Shown here in pieces: positions 21,497 through 31,722 of a stretch of DNA of 64,000 nucleotides. The position numbers and the translations under genes are program-made. The notes beneath the pieces were generated by a model. The model searched no databases, had not been told where the DNA came from, and worked only from the letters and a program-made list of their open reading frames with translations. Within the stretch, counting starts at the first letter, position 1; every line of letters starts with the position of its first letter. The stretch is from Saccharolobus shibatae B12 (lineage in GTDB: Archaea > Thermoproteota > Thermoprotei_A > Sulfolobales > Sulfolobaceae): contig NZ_CP077717.1 of assembly GCF_019175345.1 (NCBI RefSeq), positions 2,451,644 through 2,515,643 of the forward strand. Direction: 5' to 3'.

Positions 21497-22042
21497 ATGC
21501 AGATAGTAATTTTAAGGGAAGAGATTGAAATTCCGAGCAATGTAAATGTTGATTTAAAAGGCTCAGTAATTAAGATGAAAGGACCTAAAGGTGAAGTAGT
21601 CAAAGATTTCAGCTTTGCTAGGGGTATACAAATTAGTTTAGATGGAAATAAGATAGTGTTAGAAACTACATTTGCTAATAGACGAAAAAAGGCGGCCTTC
21701 TATAGCATAGTTAGTCATATCAAAAATATGATAACTGGAGTAACTAAGGGTTATAGGTATTATCTTAAAATTATATATACGCACTTTCCAACATCTGTAA
21801 AGGTAGTAGGGAACGAAGTTCAAATAACTAATCTAATAGGTGAAAAGAATATAAGGAGGGCGCCAATACTGCAGGGCGTTAAGGTTACTGTGAAAGGTGA
21901 AGATATAGTTGTGGAGGGCCCGAATTTAGATGCTGTTGCCCAAACTGCAGCAAATATTGAGGCAGCTTCAAAGATAACTGGTTTTGATAGACGTATCTTC
22001 TCGGATGGAATTTTCATCTATAAAAAAGAGGTGGTTGAATGA
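21497..22042 (+). CDS. rpl6: Ribosomal protein uL6
   Basis: 181 residues with the duplicated L6 fold; [12 protein letters not shown]-like spacing appears as [18 protein letters not shown] near residue 91. It lies near the sarcin-ricin loop of 23S rRNA. Its end overlaps the start of eL32 by 4 bases. Confidence 0.97.
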   Translation: MQIVILREEIEIPSNVNVDLKGSVIKMKGPKGEVVKDFSFARGIQISLDGNKIVLETTFANRRKKAAFYSIVSHIKNMITGVTKGYRYYLKIIYTHFPTSVKVVGNEVQITNLIGEKNIRRAPILQGVKVTVKGEDIVVEGPNLDAVAQTAANIEAASKITGFDRRIFSDGIFIYKKEVVE

Positions 22043-22455
22043 CCGAAGAAAAAATACAGTTATATAGGAAAAAGATTTATGTAATAAGGCAAAAGCTTAA
22101 GGCAAAGAAGCCAAGGTTCTTACGTTATGATTCCGACAAGTTCTTCAGATTAGGAAGACAGGAAAAATGGAGAAGACCCTACGGAAGAGATAATAAGACT
22201 AGATTAAAAGTTAGGGGATTTCCTGCTATAGTGAGTGTTGGTTACAGACTGCCTAAAGAAGTTAGGGGATTTCATCCAAGTGGATTAAGGCAAGTTATAG
22301 TTCATAATATTAACGATCTAGTTAAAGTGCAAAATCAAAAAGACAGTGTTATTGTAACAATAGCTTCTTCAGTTGGTTTTAAAAAGAGGCTTGAAATTCT
22401 AAATAAAGCTAGGGAATTGGGTTTGAAGGTAAGTAATGAGGGTGTCAGTGCATGA
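22039..22455 (+). CDS. rpl32e: Ribosomal protein eL32
   Basis: 138 residues. [21 protein letters not shown] and [15 protein letters not shown] identify archaeal/eukaryotic L32. It overlaps uL6 and eL19 by 4 bases on each side, so the three are translationally coupled. Confidence 0.96.
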   Translation: MTEEKIQLYRKKIYVIRQKLKAKKPRFLRYDSDKFFRLGRQEKWRRPYGRDNKTRLKVRGFPAIVSVGYRLPKEVRGFHPSGLRQVIVHNINDLVKVQNQKDSVIVTIASSVGFKKRLEILNKARELGLKVSNEGVSA

Positions 22456-22910
22456 CTAACTTGAAAGCTCAAAAAAGGCTAGCAGCATCGGTTGCAGGGG
22501 TAGGAATAAGCAGAGTTAAGATTGTTGAGGATTATATTGAGGACGTTCAAAGCTCACTAACCAGAGAAGAAATTAGGAATTTGATAAAGGATGGTAAGAT
22601 TATAATCCTTAAAAAGGTTGGAATAAGCGGCGGTAGAGTAAAGGAGAGAAGAAAAAAGAAGAGCCTTAAGAGTGAAGGGAAAAAGGCAGGAAGTAGAAAA
22701 GGCAAGAAGGGAGCAAGGGCAAATAGCAAACGAATGTGGGTTAAGAGGATAAGAAAAATAAGGGCTTATCTTAAATGGTTGAGAGATCATAAGGTTATTG
22801 ATAGTCATACTTATAGGGAATTATACTTAAAAGCCAAGGGTGGCAACTATAAGGGAGTTTCAGATGTTAGGAACATCTTAATACAGATGGGGAAATTAAG
22901 AGGTGAGTAA
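22452..22910 (+). CDS. rpl19e: Ribosomal protein eL19
   Basis: 152 residues. It begins [18 protein letters not shown], has a long basic middle helix rich in Lys and Gly (about residues 55-100), and ends with [16 protein letters not shown] and further helices. It forms an intersubunit bridge element. Confidence 0.96.
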   Translation: MTNLKAQKRLAASVAGVGISRVKIVEDYIEDVQSSLTREEIRNLIKDGKIIILKKVGISGGRVKERRKKKSLKSEGKKAGSRKGKKGARANSKRMWVKRIRKIRAYLKWLRDHKVIDSHTYRELYLKAKGGNYKGVSDVRNILIQMGKLRGE

Positions 22911-22911
22911 A

Positions 22912-23502
22912 TTGGCCAATGGTCCTAATTATAAGATAAAAGCTAGGAGAAGAAGAGAAGGAAAAACTAACTACTATAAGAGATACGTTTATGTCATAAG
23001 TAAACAAATAAGGTTTATTGTAAGAATAACTAACAAATACATTATAGTTCAAATTGCAAAAATCGATCCTAAGGGCGATATTATGGTTGCTAGCGCTCAT
23101 TCTTCAGAACTTGCTAAAAAGTTTGGATGGAAGGGAGATGAAAATAATACTCCCGCCGCATACCTTACTGGCTATTTAGCAGCTTTAAGAGCTATGAAGA
23201 AAGGCGTAACAGAGTGTGTTGCAGATATAGGACTTCATGTACCGTCTAAGGGTAATAAGGCGTTCTATGCAATAAAAGGTGCGATAGATGCTGGGTTGAA
23301 AATTCCGATAGGTAATATAAGTATAGAAAACGATAGAATAAAGGGAGAGCATATAGCCAAGTATGCTGAAAAGTTGAAATCTGAGAATTTAGATTTATAT
23401 AATAAACTATTTTCAAGGTATTTGGGAAGGGGACTAAACCCTGAGAACTTACCCTCTCATTTTGAGGAGATATTAAACAAGATTAAATCTTCTGGTGGTT
23501 GA
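22912..23502 (+). CDS. rpl18: Ribosomal protein uL18
   Basis: 196 residues from TTG 22912, with GGTGAG at 22902-22907 as SD. A GTG at 22903 is in frame but lies inside this [21 protein letters not shown] is the archaeal N-terminus. It binds 5S rRNA together with uL5. Confidence 0.94.
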   Translation: MANGPNYKIKARRRREGKTNYYKRYVYVISKQIRFIVRITNKYIIVQIAKIDPKGDIMVASAHSSELAKKFGWKGDENNTPAAYLTGYLAALRAMKKGVTECVADIGLHVPSKGNKAFYAIKGAIDAGLKIPIGNISIENDRIKGEHIAKYAEKLKSENLDLYNKLFSRYLGRGLNPENLPSHFEEILNKIKSSGG

Positions 23503-23503
23503 A

Positions 23504-24148
23504 ATGGCAGAGGAAGTACCAAGTATAAATATAGAAGAATGGAATCCACGAACCTCCATAGGTAATCTCGTAAAGAATGGAAAGATATCATCTATAAAGG
23601 AACTATTTGATAGGAATCTTCCTATTACTGAACCGGAAATTGTGGATGTTCTGTTACCTAAGCTAAAATATGAAGTTGTAGACATTAAAGTAGTTCAGAA
23701 GCAAACTGATGCAGGAGAGATATCTAGATATAAAGTTCTAGTTATAATGGGCAACATGGATGGATATGTCAGTATAGGAACTGGAAAAGCTAAACAGCTA
23801 AGGGTTGCAATTCAGAAGGCAATTAGGGATGCTAAGATGAATATAATACCAGTAAGAAGAGGCTGTGGTAGCTGGCAGTGCACATGTGGTGAACCACATA
23901 GTCTACCCTTTAAAGTAGTTGGTAAAGCGGGTAGCGTAGAAGTTGATTTATTGCCCGCACCCAAGGGTACTGGATTAGTAGTTGGTAGTGTATTAAAGAC
24001 ATTGTTAACTTATGCTGGTATAAAGGATGCTTGGTCTACCACAAAAGGTGAGACTAGAACTACAGAGAATTTTGTCAGAGCTGGATATAGTGCACTTTAT
24101 AACACTTATAACTTCGTAACTCTACAAGATTGGGCTAGGAAGAGGTAA
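23504..24148 (+). CDS. rps5: Ribosomal protein uS5
   Basis: 214 residues from the ATG at 23504, just after the uL18 stop; GTG 23495 overlaps uL18 and coincides with the GGTGG SD. GNMDGYVSIGTGKAKQLR near residue 80 and RRGCGSWQCTCGEPHS near 118 are archaeal S5 features. It contributes to mRNA entry and decoding accuracy. Confidence 0.95.
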   Translation: MAEEVPSINIEEWNPRTSIGNLVKNGKISSIKELFDRNLPITEPEIVDVLLPKLKYEVVDIKVVQKQTDAGEISRYKVLVIMGNMDGYVSIGTGKAKQLRVAIQKAIRDAKMNIIPVRRGCGSWQCTCGEPHSLPFKVVGKAGSVEVDLLPAPKGTGLVVGSVLKTLLTYAGIKDAWSTTKGETRTTENFVRAGYSALYNTYNFVTLQDWARKR

Positions 24149-24154
24149 TGAGAT

Positions 24155-24631
24155 ATGGTGGAGCTACTAGGCATAATCAGAATTAGAGGTTGGGCAAAGG
24201 CTCCTTGGTATATTAATGAGACATTAGAGATGTTGCGGTTAAGATATAATTTTAATGCGATGATATATCCAAAAACCTCTCAAATGCTCGGTATGCTAAA
24301 TAAAGTTTCTCCATATGTCACATGGGGAGAGGTAGATCCGGATACTTTAAAACTACTAATTATAAATAGACTTGAAACGGCAAAAGGGGATAAGGTTTCA
24401 GATAGTTATGTTAAAGAAGTGTTAAAGATTGAAAATATCGATACAATGGTGAAACAGTTATATGAAGGCAAGATTTACCTACATAAACTTGATCAATATT
24501 TTAAGTTGCCTATTCGCTTACATCCACCTAAGGGTGGGTTTAAGGGTAGTGTAAAAAGGCCCTATAAAAATAAAGGTGAGTTCGGATATAGAGGAGATAA
24601 GATAAATGAATTAATGAGGAGGATGATGTAA
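24155..24631 (+). CDS. rpl30: Ribosomal protein uL30
   Basis: 158 residues of the long archaeal type. The core begins LGIIRIRGWAKAPWYINETL, and the C-terminal half contains LHPPKGGFKGSVKRPY. It lies between uS5 and uL15 in the standard order. Confidence 0.96.
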   Translation: MVELLGIIRIRGWAKAPWYINETLEMLRLRYNFNAMIYPKTSQMLGMLNKVSPYVTWGEVDPDTLKLLIINRLETAKGDKVSDSYVKEVLKIENIDTMVKQLYEGKIYLHKLDQYFKLPIRLHPPKGGFKGSVKRPYKNKGEFGYRGDKINELMRRMM

Positions 24632-24633
24632 AA

Positions 24634-25068
24634 ATGGTAGTAAGAAGAGAGAAAAAAAGTAGAAAAATGAGAGGATCACGAACGATGGGATGGGGTATTA
24701 GGGGCCAACATAGGGATAGAGGATCACAGGGTGGTAGACAAATTGGTATGCATAAGGAGAAATGGTCATGGTTAATTAAATATGGCGAAGGATGGTATGG
24801 GAAGCATGGATTCAGAAACCCCACTACAAAATTGACAAGTGCTATTTCGTTGAGAAAACTTAATGAATTATTAGTGAATGGTTCTATAAAAATCAAAGAA
24901 ACCGATGGAAAAAAGATAGTGGACTTAAATGAGTTAGGGTACGACAAATTACTTGGTGGAGGTAGTATAAACGTTCCCGTTACTATAAAAGTAAGTAAGG
25001 CTACCAATAGAGCGATACAGAAAGTTAAGCAGATTGGAGGAGAAGTAATATTAAGCCCAACTGAGTAA
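24634..25068 (+). CDS. rpl15: Ribosomal protein uL15
   Basis: 144 residues. The Gly/Arg-rich N-terminal extension (KMRGSRTMGWGIRGQHRDRG) threads into 23S rRNA, and the C-terminal globular part ends VKQIGGEVILSPTE. secY follows after a short T-run, as in most archaea. Confidence 0.97.
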   Translation: MVVRREKKSRKMRGSRTMGWGIRGQHRDRGSQGGRQIGMHKEKWSWLIKYGEGWYGKHGFRNPTTKLTSAISLRKLNELLVNGSIKIKETDGKKIVDLNELGYDKLLGGGSINVPVTIKVSKATNRAIQKVKQIGGEVILSPTE

Positions 25069-25084
25069 TTTTTTTGAGTAAATT

Positions 25085-27084
<2,000 letters not shown>

Positions 27085-27088
27085 AATT

Positions 27089-27538
27089 ATGGAGCTAGGT
27101 ACGATATATATTTTTTTAATTTCATTTTTATCGAATTTTATAGTTTATCTGATTTACAAGTATTATTTTTATGGCAAAATAAGTAATAAGATAAGTCTTG
27201 TTGAAAAATATGAGGAGAGGCTAAAGAGTATAGCCTCATCTAAAAGAAGGGAGAAAACTTACAAGAAAATTTCCAAAGAGTTAGAGTCCTATATCTCATC
27301 CATTAGATATTATATGTTTTTACGATCAATGATATTAGTAGGAGTTTATATACTTGATCTTGTAATTATATTAAATTATTTAAATACTAATACGTATCTT
27401 CCATTCTATATACCTTATCTTACAGTGAAAAGCAATAATGGTGAGTATTTGATGCTTAACGGATCTCTGTTTGAGTTTATAGCATCTTATATCTTATTTA
27501 CCCCTCTTTCTTTAAGATCAAATTTAAAAACAAGATAG
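27089..27538 (+). CDS. DUF106 membrane protein, YidC/Get1/EMC3-like
   Basis: 149 residues. A first membrane helix at about 5-25 is followed by a charged, coiled-coil-prone loop (KYEERLKSIASSKRREK) and further hydrophobic helices near 80-100 and 125-142. This layout and the position between adkA and the eL34 gene match DUF106, the archaeal YidC-like insertase family related to EMC3, TMCO1 and Get1. It probably helps insert membrane proteins beside SecY. Assignment rests on topology and context. Confidence 0.78.
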   Translation: MELGTIYIFLISFLSNFIVYLIYKYYFYGKISNKISLVEKYEERLKSIASSKRREKTYKKISKELESYISSIRYYMFLRSMILVGVYILDLVIILNYLNTNTYLPFYIPYLTVKSNNGEYLMLNGSLFEFIASYILFTPLSLRSNLKTR

Positions 27539-27551
27539 GATAGATTAAGAT

Positions 27552-27818
27552 ATGCCTAGACCAGCTTTACGCTCTAGGTCACTTAGAAGGATTTATGTAA
27601 AGTTACCAAGTGGGAAGACTGCAATACATTATGAAAGGAAGAAAAACAATATACCAAAATGTGCGAGGTGTAAGAAACCGTTACATGGTGTAAAAACTAA
27701 CTTTTTACATAAGTATGGTAAGTCCGAGAAGAGACCAGAGAGACCTTTTGGTGGATATTTATGCTCATCTTGTCTCGCTCAACTGATCAAAGCCACGGTA
27801 AGGCAACAAATTCAATGA
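27552..27818 (+). CDS. rpl34e: Ribosomal protein eL34
   Basis: 88 residues. It begins [21 protein letters not shown] and has two Cys pairs (CARC and CSSC) for zinc. It is archaea/eukaryote specific and follows the DUF106 gene as usual. Confidence 0.95.
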   Translation: MPRPALRSRSLRRIYVKLPSGKTAIHYERKKNNIPKCARCKKPLHGVKTNFLHKYGKSEKRPERPFGGYLCSSCLAQLIKATVRQQIQ

Positions 27819-27856
27819 TATAATTTAATTTTTGATTACAATGAGGAAGGAAATGG

Positions 27857-28426
27857 ATGATAATTATAATAAGTGGACCTCCAGGGAGTGGCAAAACCTC
27901 AGTAGCAATTAAACTCGCAAACGAGTTGTCATATAAATTTATTTCAGCAGGGAAAATTTTTAGAGATATTGCTCAAAAAATGGGATTAGATATTATAAAT
28001 TTGAATAAGGTTGCAGAATCTAATTTTGATATAGACAAGATGGTTGATAAAAAGATTTTTGAATACATATTGAGTGAGAAAAATCTTATCATAGAGTCGC
28101 ATATTGCTGGCTGGTTATTTAGAGAATACACTAATATCGCGATATATTTATGGGCCCCACTTAAAATCAGAGCAAATAGAATAGCCATTAGGGACAAAAT
28201 ATCATATGATGAAGCGATTTCGCAAATAATTAAAAGGGAATACATGCACTATAAAAGATTTAACAAATTTTATGGAATTGATATCAATGATTTATCGGTA
28301 TTCGATTTGGTTATCAATACATCTAACGTGGATGTTAATAATATAGTAAAATTAATTTTGACCTATCTATCATCAGTTTCACAAAACCCTCAGCCATTAA
28401 AAGAAAAAGATATTAACGATAAGTAA
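27857..28426 (+). CDS. cmk: Cytidylate kinase
   Basis: 189 residues. The P-loop [10 protein letters not shown] lies at residues 6-15, with a CMP-binding region [16 protein letters not shown] and a lid region around [12 protein letters not shown]. It phosphorylates CMP and dCMP. The SD GAGGAAGG precedes the ATG. Its stop codon overlaps the ATG of cedA1 by one base (TAATG), so cmk and the Ced genes are one operon. Confidence 0.9.
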   Translation: MIIIISGPPGSGKTSVAIKLANELSYKFISAGKIFRDIAQKMGLDIINLNKVAESNFDIDKMVDKKIFEYILSEKNLIIESHIAGWLFREYTNIAIYLWAPLKIRANRIAIRDKISYDEAISQIIKREYMHYKRFNKFYGIDINDLSVFDLVINTSNVDVNNIVKLILTYLSSVSQNPQPLKEKDINDK

Positions 28427-28668
28427 TGGCTGATATAATTCAATTTGTGCAAAATTTAGACACACAAGTTACTGAAGTCGCTTGGAGCGTGTTTATACTA
28501 GCATGGGCTGTTGGATGGGCATTAAGAGGTGCACCAATACCTATTTTCAGAGTTAAAAGAACAGGTCAGGACTTAATTGAAGATGCAATATTGGCTGCAT
28601 TTTGGATTGCATTGGGAACCACAGTATTCTCACTAATAACTTATATAGCTTCGCAAGTGGGATCATGA
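28426..28668 (+). CDS. cedA1: CedA1, small membrane pilin-like subunit of the Ced DNA importer
   Basis: 80 residues with two membrane helices (about 17-34 and 54-75) joined by a basic loop. In Sulfolobales the Ced system imports chromosomal DNA between cells after DNA damage. In related crenarchaea CedA1 forms conjugation-like pili similar to VirB2. The identification rests on size, topology and position next to cedA. The segment from Gly30 to Ile61, with PIPI, a conserved Lys-Gly spacing and AIxAAxWI, is repeated in CedA. Confidence 0.85.
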   Translation: MADIIQFVQNLDTQVTEVAWSVFILAWAVGWALRGAPIPIFRVKRTGQDLIEDAILAAFWIALGTTVFSLITYIASQVGS

Positions 28669-29468
28669 GTAGTGGATATTCTCCATTCTATATACTTTAC
28701 ATAGCGATGAATATAGCTACATTAACATACACTATTGGCTCATTATTTTATGGCTTGCCAATTCCTATCTATGGCTTGAAGAAATGGGGACCTAGAATGA
28801 TGAGTGACGCAATATATGCAGCTGTTTGGATAAACATATATGGCGTTATAATTTTTGCCATAGGTCAGATTCAAAGTTTACTTGGAGTAAATTGGAGTAG
28901 TTTCTTTTCCTCAATTTTACAGTTACAAGCTAATATGTTTAGTGCACTCATTCAAGTGAAGAGTATATATTATATTATTACTACTGAAAAGATATCAATG
29001 GCTCTTGCTCTTCTTGCAGATCCGGTACTTCAGTTTTCATCTTTTATTACCGATATAATATTTTTATTGCAGTTTTTTATTGATCTTGGGGAATTCATAC
29101 AACAATCTTATATGATACTTATAGCAATTGGTATTCTTTTATTATCACTTCCTTTTAGGATAGGAAAGGGTATAGGTGGGACTTTAATATCGTCCGCAAT
29201 TACCTTTTATATCGGTTTGCCGTATTTACCGGTTTTCATTCAAGAAATGTCCTCTACATCATTGGCTCAAATAGGTTTTCAATTATCCACAATTACGGAT
29301 GTAAACACATTAGTTACGACAATAGCGGGCATAGTTCCTGGACTTGTAATTATATTCATAATAATACCCATGCTTTATTTGAGTATTTTAGCTGGTATAT
29401 CGTTAGGATTAGGAAATGCAATTGGAGGCTCCAGTGGTAGAGTTCCATTTCCATTAGACCTATTTTAG
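28665..29468 (+). CDS. cedA: CedA, polytopic membrane subunit of the Ced DNA importer
   Basis: 267 residues from the ATG at 28665, overlapping the cedA1 end by 4 bases; in-frame codons further upstream lie inside cedA1. The protein has six or seven hydrophobic segments. Residues 25-56 repeat the CedA1 pattern (GLPIPIYGLKKWG, then DAIYAAVWI). CedA is the presumed VirB6-like channel component needed for DNA import. CedB, the HerA/VirB4-like ATPase, is not in this window. Confidence 0.87.
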   Translation: MSSGYSPFYILYIAMNIATLTYTIGSLFYGLPIPIYGLKKWGPRMMSDAIYAAVWINIYGVIIFAIGQIQSLLGVNWSSFFSSILQLQANMFSALIQVKSIYYIITTEKISMALALLADPVLQFSSFITDIIFLLQFFIDLGEFIQQSYMILIAIGILLLSLPFRIGKGIGGTLISSAITFYIGLPYLPVFIQEMSSTSLAQIGFQLSTITDVNTLVTTIAGIVPGLVIIFIIIPMLYLSILAGISLGLGNAIGGSSGRVPFPLDLF

Positions 29469-29478
29469 GTGATGGAGA

Positions 29479-29634
29479 GTGAAAAGCATCAATTTGATGA
29501 TAATATTGATATTAGTAGATAGTATCCTAGCCTTTATATATTCAAAAAACGATTACGTTGTCATTTACACTACTCTACTCGTTTTAGTTCTACTAGTGAT
29601 AAGCAAATTTATTTTGAAGCGGGTTGAGGATTAG
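29479..29634 (+). CDS. cedA2: CedA2, small two-helix membrane protein of the Ced system
   Basis: A 51-residue ORF from a GTG 10 bases after cedA, preceded by GGTGATGGAG. It is almost entirely hydrophobic: helix one about residues 5-20 (LMIILILVDSILAFIY), a short polar turn SKNDY, helix two about 27-44, and a basic end LKRVED. Published Ced loci include a second small membrane protein beside cedA, which this matches by size, topology and position. Confidence 0.8.
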   Translation: MKSINLMIILILVDSILAFIYSKNDYVVIYTTLLVLVLLVISKFILKRVED

Positions 29635-29640
29635 TTTGAC

Positions 29641-29666
29641 TACTCTTCTTCTCTTTTCTAACCTCT
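29641..29666 (+). terminator. Pyrimidine-rich candidate terminator after the ced operon
   Basis: A run of mostly C and T follows cedA2 and contains several T tracts (CTTCTTCTCTTTTC). It lies between the ced operon and the archease promoter. The call is based on composition and position only. Confidence 0.35.
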
Positions 29667-29752
29667 TTTGTCATAAATAACGTTGTCTTTTGTCTTCCTC
29701 CCATGTTATATCATCAAATAACTATTAATGCGAAGAAATGTTATAAAGTTAT

Positions 29753-30172
29753 ATGAGATCGTTTGAATTCTTTGAACATACTGCAGATGTTGGTATTAGG
29801 GCGTATGGTAAATCATTGGAAGAAGCATTTTCAAATGCCGCATTAGGAGTTTTTGAGGTAATTACAGATACCTCAAAAGTAAAACCTATTGAATACCGCG
29901 AAATTTATCTAAATGGGTATGATTTAGAAAATCTGTTATATAAATGGATAGAGGAACTTCTTTATTATTATGATTCTGAATTAATGGTCTTCAGTAAATT
30001 TGATCTCATGATAGATCAAGATTCGATGACCTTAGAAGGAAAAGCGTGGGGAGAAAAATTTAATGGTAAGGTACATGAGCGTAGAACAGTAGTGAAAGCA
30101 ATGACTTATCATCAACTGTCAATAGAAAAGACGGAAAATGGTTACGTCATCACTTTCGTTGTAGATATTTAG
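29753..30172 (+). CDS. Archease, RtcB RNA ligase cofactor
   Basis: 139 residues, opening MRSFEFFEHTADVGIRAYG, with the conserved late Asp/His-containing region AMTYHQLSIEK. Archease accelerates guanylylation and turnover of the tRNA-splicing ligase RtcB. A TATA-like element around 29720-29730 is about 26 bases before the ATG, so the mRNA is probably leaderless. Its last 23 bases overlap the convergent archaemetzincin gene. Confidence 0.92.
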   Translation: MRSFEFFEHTADVGIRAYGKSLEEAFSNAALGVFEVITDTSKVKPIEYREIYLNGYDLENLLYKWIEELLYYYDSELMVFSKFDLMIDQDSMTLEGKAWGEKFNGKVHERRTVVKAMTYHQLSIEKTENGYVITFVVDI

Positions 30173-30692
30173 ATAGGTTTTCTATTTTATATGTACAATT
30201 TTTACAGAATCTCGCTTGTTTTTTATCCACATCTTCCACTGTATTGCTGAAATTCATGACGCAACCTATTGTATTACAATGACCTAGTCCTAATGTATGA
30301 CCTGCCTCGTGAGTTACTTCCTTTACTACTCTTTTCATAAACAATTCTAGGTCTGGTTTTCTATTATAGAACTCTTCCCTTAATCTATTAAGAAAAATAA
30401 TGGCAAAATTATCTATAGTTAATCCAAATACAAAGTTATAACCATCGATATAACCGTCAGAATCTGCGAGGAATATTATGGAATCGTAATTAAAGTCATA
30501 TTTAGATTTAAGGAAGCTTAATACTTTTTCCGCGTTGTATTGTAATCTTTCCCAATTAAAAGCAGAAATAGGAAGATATTTTCTACTATCGAACAATATA
30601 TCAACTTCTAGTCCATAGCTTGAAAGATTATTAACAATTTCATCTATTATTGATTTTTCAATGTAAGTTAAGGTAACTATTAAAATCTTCAT
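30150..30692 (-). CDS. amzA: Archaemetzincin zinc protease
   Basis: 180 residues from the ATG at 30692. An in-frame GTG at 30701 adds three residues but lies inside the SD: AGGTGA is five bases before the ATG. The active site reads HEAGHTLGLGH with a following CNTIGCVM and a later CKNC, the HExxHxxGx3Cx4CM...CxxC signature of archaemetzincins. The family is a metalloprotease with poorly known substrates. Its 5' leader is long and highly structured, which is unusual here. Confidence 0.92.
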   Translation of the reverse strand: MKILIVTLTYIEKSIIDEIVNNLSSYGLEVDILFDSRKYLPISAFNWERLQYNAEKVLSFLKSKYDFNYDSIIFLADSDGYIDGYNFVFGLTIDNFAIIFLNRLREEFYNRKPDLELFMKRVVKEVTHEAGHTLGLGHCNTIGCVMNFSNTVEDVDKKQARFCKNCTYKIENLSKYLQRK

Positions 30693-30708
30693 TTCTGTCA
30701 CCTACTGT

Positions 30709-30781
30709 GGGGATCCCTGGAGACCCTAATTCATCGCACCCCTAAATATTTAGGGTTCTCCAAGGGTGTCGCCAGATCCCC
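30709..30781 (-). ncRNA. Candidate structured, pseudoknotted leader RNA of amzA
   Basis: Read on the minus strand, the 73 bases are closed by a perfect 7-bp stem (GGGGATC at 30781-30775 with GATCCCC at 30715-30709). An inner stem joins TGGAGAACCCTAA (30762-30750) with TTAGGGTCTCCA (30729-30718), with one bulge. CACCC (30768-30764) can pair with GGGTG in the inner loop (30741-30737) as a pseudoknot. GC is about 55%, well above neighbouring DNA. It starts one base from the predicted amzA transcription start and ends 16 bases before the ATG. A plus-strand RNA of the same shape cannot be excluded. Confidence 0.55.
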
Positions 30782-30803
30782 GTTAGAAGTAATGATAATA
30801 AAA

Positions 30804-30813
30804 GTTAAAAAGT
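30804..30813. promoter_or_regulatory. Shared bidirectional TATA region of tRNA-Phe and amzA
   Basis: GTTAAAAAGT is centred 26 bases before the tRNA-Phe 5' end on the plus strand. Read on the minus strand (ACTTTTTAAC) it is centred about 26 bases before 30782, where the structured amzA leader begins. One AT-rich box could therefore serve both directions. Confidence 0.5.
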
Positions 30814-30833
30814 CATATCTATATTATTATAAT

Positions 30834-30907
30834 GCCGCCGTAGCTCAGCCCGGGAGAGCGCCCGGCTGAAGACCGGGTTGTCCGGGGTTCAAGTCCCCGC
30901 GGCGGCA
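30834..30907 (+). tRNA. tRNA-Phe (anticodon GAA)
   Basis: A 74-base cloverleaf. The acceptor stem is GCCGCCG with CGGCGGC plus discriminator A, the anticodon loop is CTGAAGA with anticodon GAA, and the T arm is GGGGTTCAAGTCCCC. There is no intron and no encoded CCA. The D arm is TAGCTCAGCCCGGGAGAGC. Confidence 0.97.
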
Positions 30908-31023
30908 CCTCCAGAATTTTTAGTTTTTTCCACTATGGATTGCTAATCAGAACTTTTCTGGGTTCTTCAATATCGTAATTATTACCAAAAGATTTTTTAG
31001 ATCGAGCCTATAGAGTCGATTAT

Positions 31024-31722
31024 ATGACCGATATCTTAATCGATGCTATGGATTTAAAGAAAGTATACAAAACTAAAAATATTGAATATATTGCATTAAG
31101 AGGAGTAACCTTGAAAGTAAAGAAAGGAGAGTTTCTGGTTATAGCAGGTCCTTCTGGATCTGGTAAGACCACACTTTTAGATTTGCTAGGTCTTTTAGAT
31201 TCGCCTAGTGCTGGTAAAGTAATAATAGATGGAAGCGATGTTACGAATTTTGATGAAGATGAAAGAGCAATTTTTAGAAGAAGATATATAGGTTTTGTGT
31301 TTCAATCATATAATTTAATTACATATCTGACAGTTCTTGAGAACGTTGAATTAGCTTTAGCAGCTGTAGGAGTTCCGGTGTGGAAAAGGAAGGAGAAGGC
31401 AGAAGAGATTCTATCCATGATTCCCGGTATGTTGGAACTTAAGAATAAAAAGCCTAACGAATTATCGGGGGGCCAGCAACAGAGAGTTGCTATAGCTAGA
31501 GCCTTAGCCAATGATCCTAAGATATTACTTGCGGATGAACCGACTGCAAATCTAGATTCTAAAACAGGTGAGGCAATAGTGGAGTTAATGAAGAAGTTGA
31601 ATGATGAAAAAAAGGTAACTATCATAATGGCTACTCATGACCCCGATATGATGAAATATGCTGATAGAATTGTGTATATTAGAGATGGGTTAATTGAGAA
31701 AGAGGTAATACAGAATGAGTAA
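31024..31722 (+). CDS. ABC transporter ATPase, MacB/LolD type
   Basis: 232 residues. Walker A is GPSGSGKTT at residues 40-48, the Q-loop is FVFQSYNLI, the signature is LSGGQQQRVAIARAL, Walker B is ILLADEPTANLD, and the switch His is in MATHDPDMM. It is close to the LolD/MacB group that energises mechanotransmission rather than classical transport. A TATA-like TTTTTT element at 30991-31000 precedes the ATG by about 26 bases. It overlaps the next gene by 8 bases. Confidence 0.92.
   Translation: MTDILIDAMDLKKVYKTKNIEYIALRGVTLKVKKGEFLVIAGPSGSGKTTLLDLLGLLDSPSAGKVIIDGSDVTNFDEDERAIFRRRYIGFVFQSYNLITYLTVLENVELALAAVGVPVWKRKEKAEEILSMIPGMLELKNKKPNELSGGQQQRVAIARALANDPKILLADEPTANLDSKTGEAIVELMKKLNDEKKVTIIMATHDPDMMKYADRIVYIRDGLIEKEVIQNE

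Noticed and set aside
22640-22740. Possible repeat array in the Lys/Arg-rich middle of the eL19 gene
   Set aside because: It is ordinary low-complexity coding sequence of the long basic helix in eL19, with no regular repeat unit or spacers.
28602-28664. Upstream start for CedA inside cedA1
   Set aside because: It would put a 21-residue tail coded in the cedA1 reading region before the natural N-terminus; the ATG at 28665 overlaps the cedA1 stop in the coupled style used throughout this operon.
30709-30781. A tRNA or tRNA pseudogene suggested by the 73-base length and 7-bp closing stem
   Set aside because: There is no T-arm TTCRANNC signature, no D arm and no anticodon stem on either strand; the inner helix is a single 12-bp stem.
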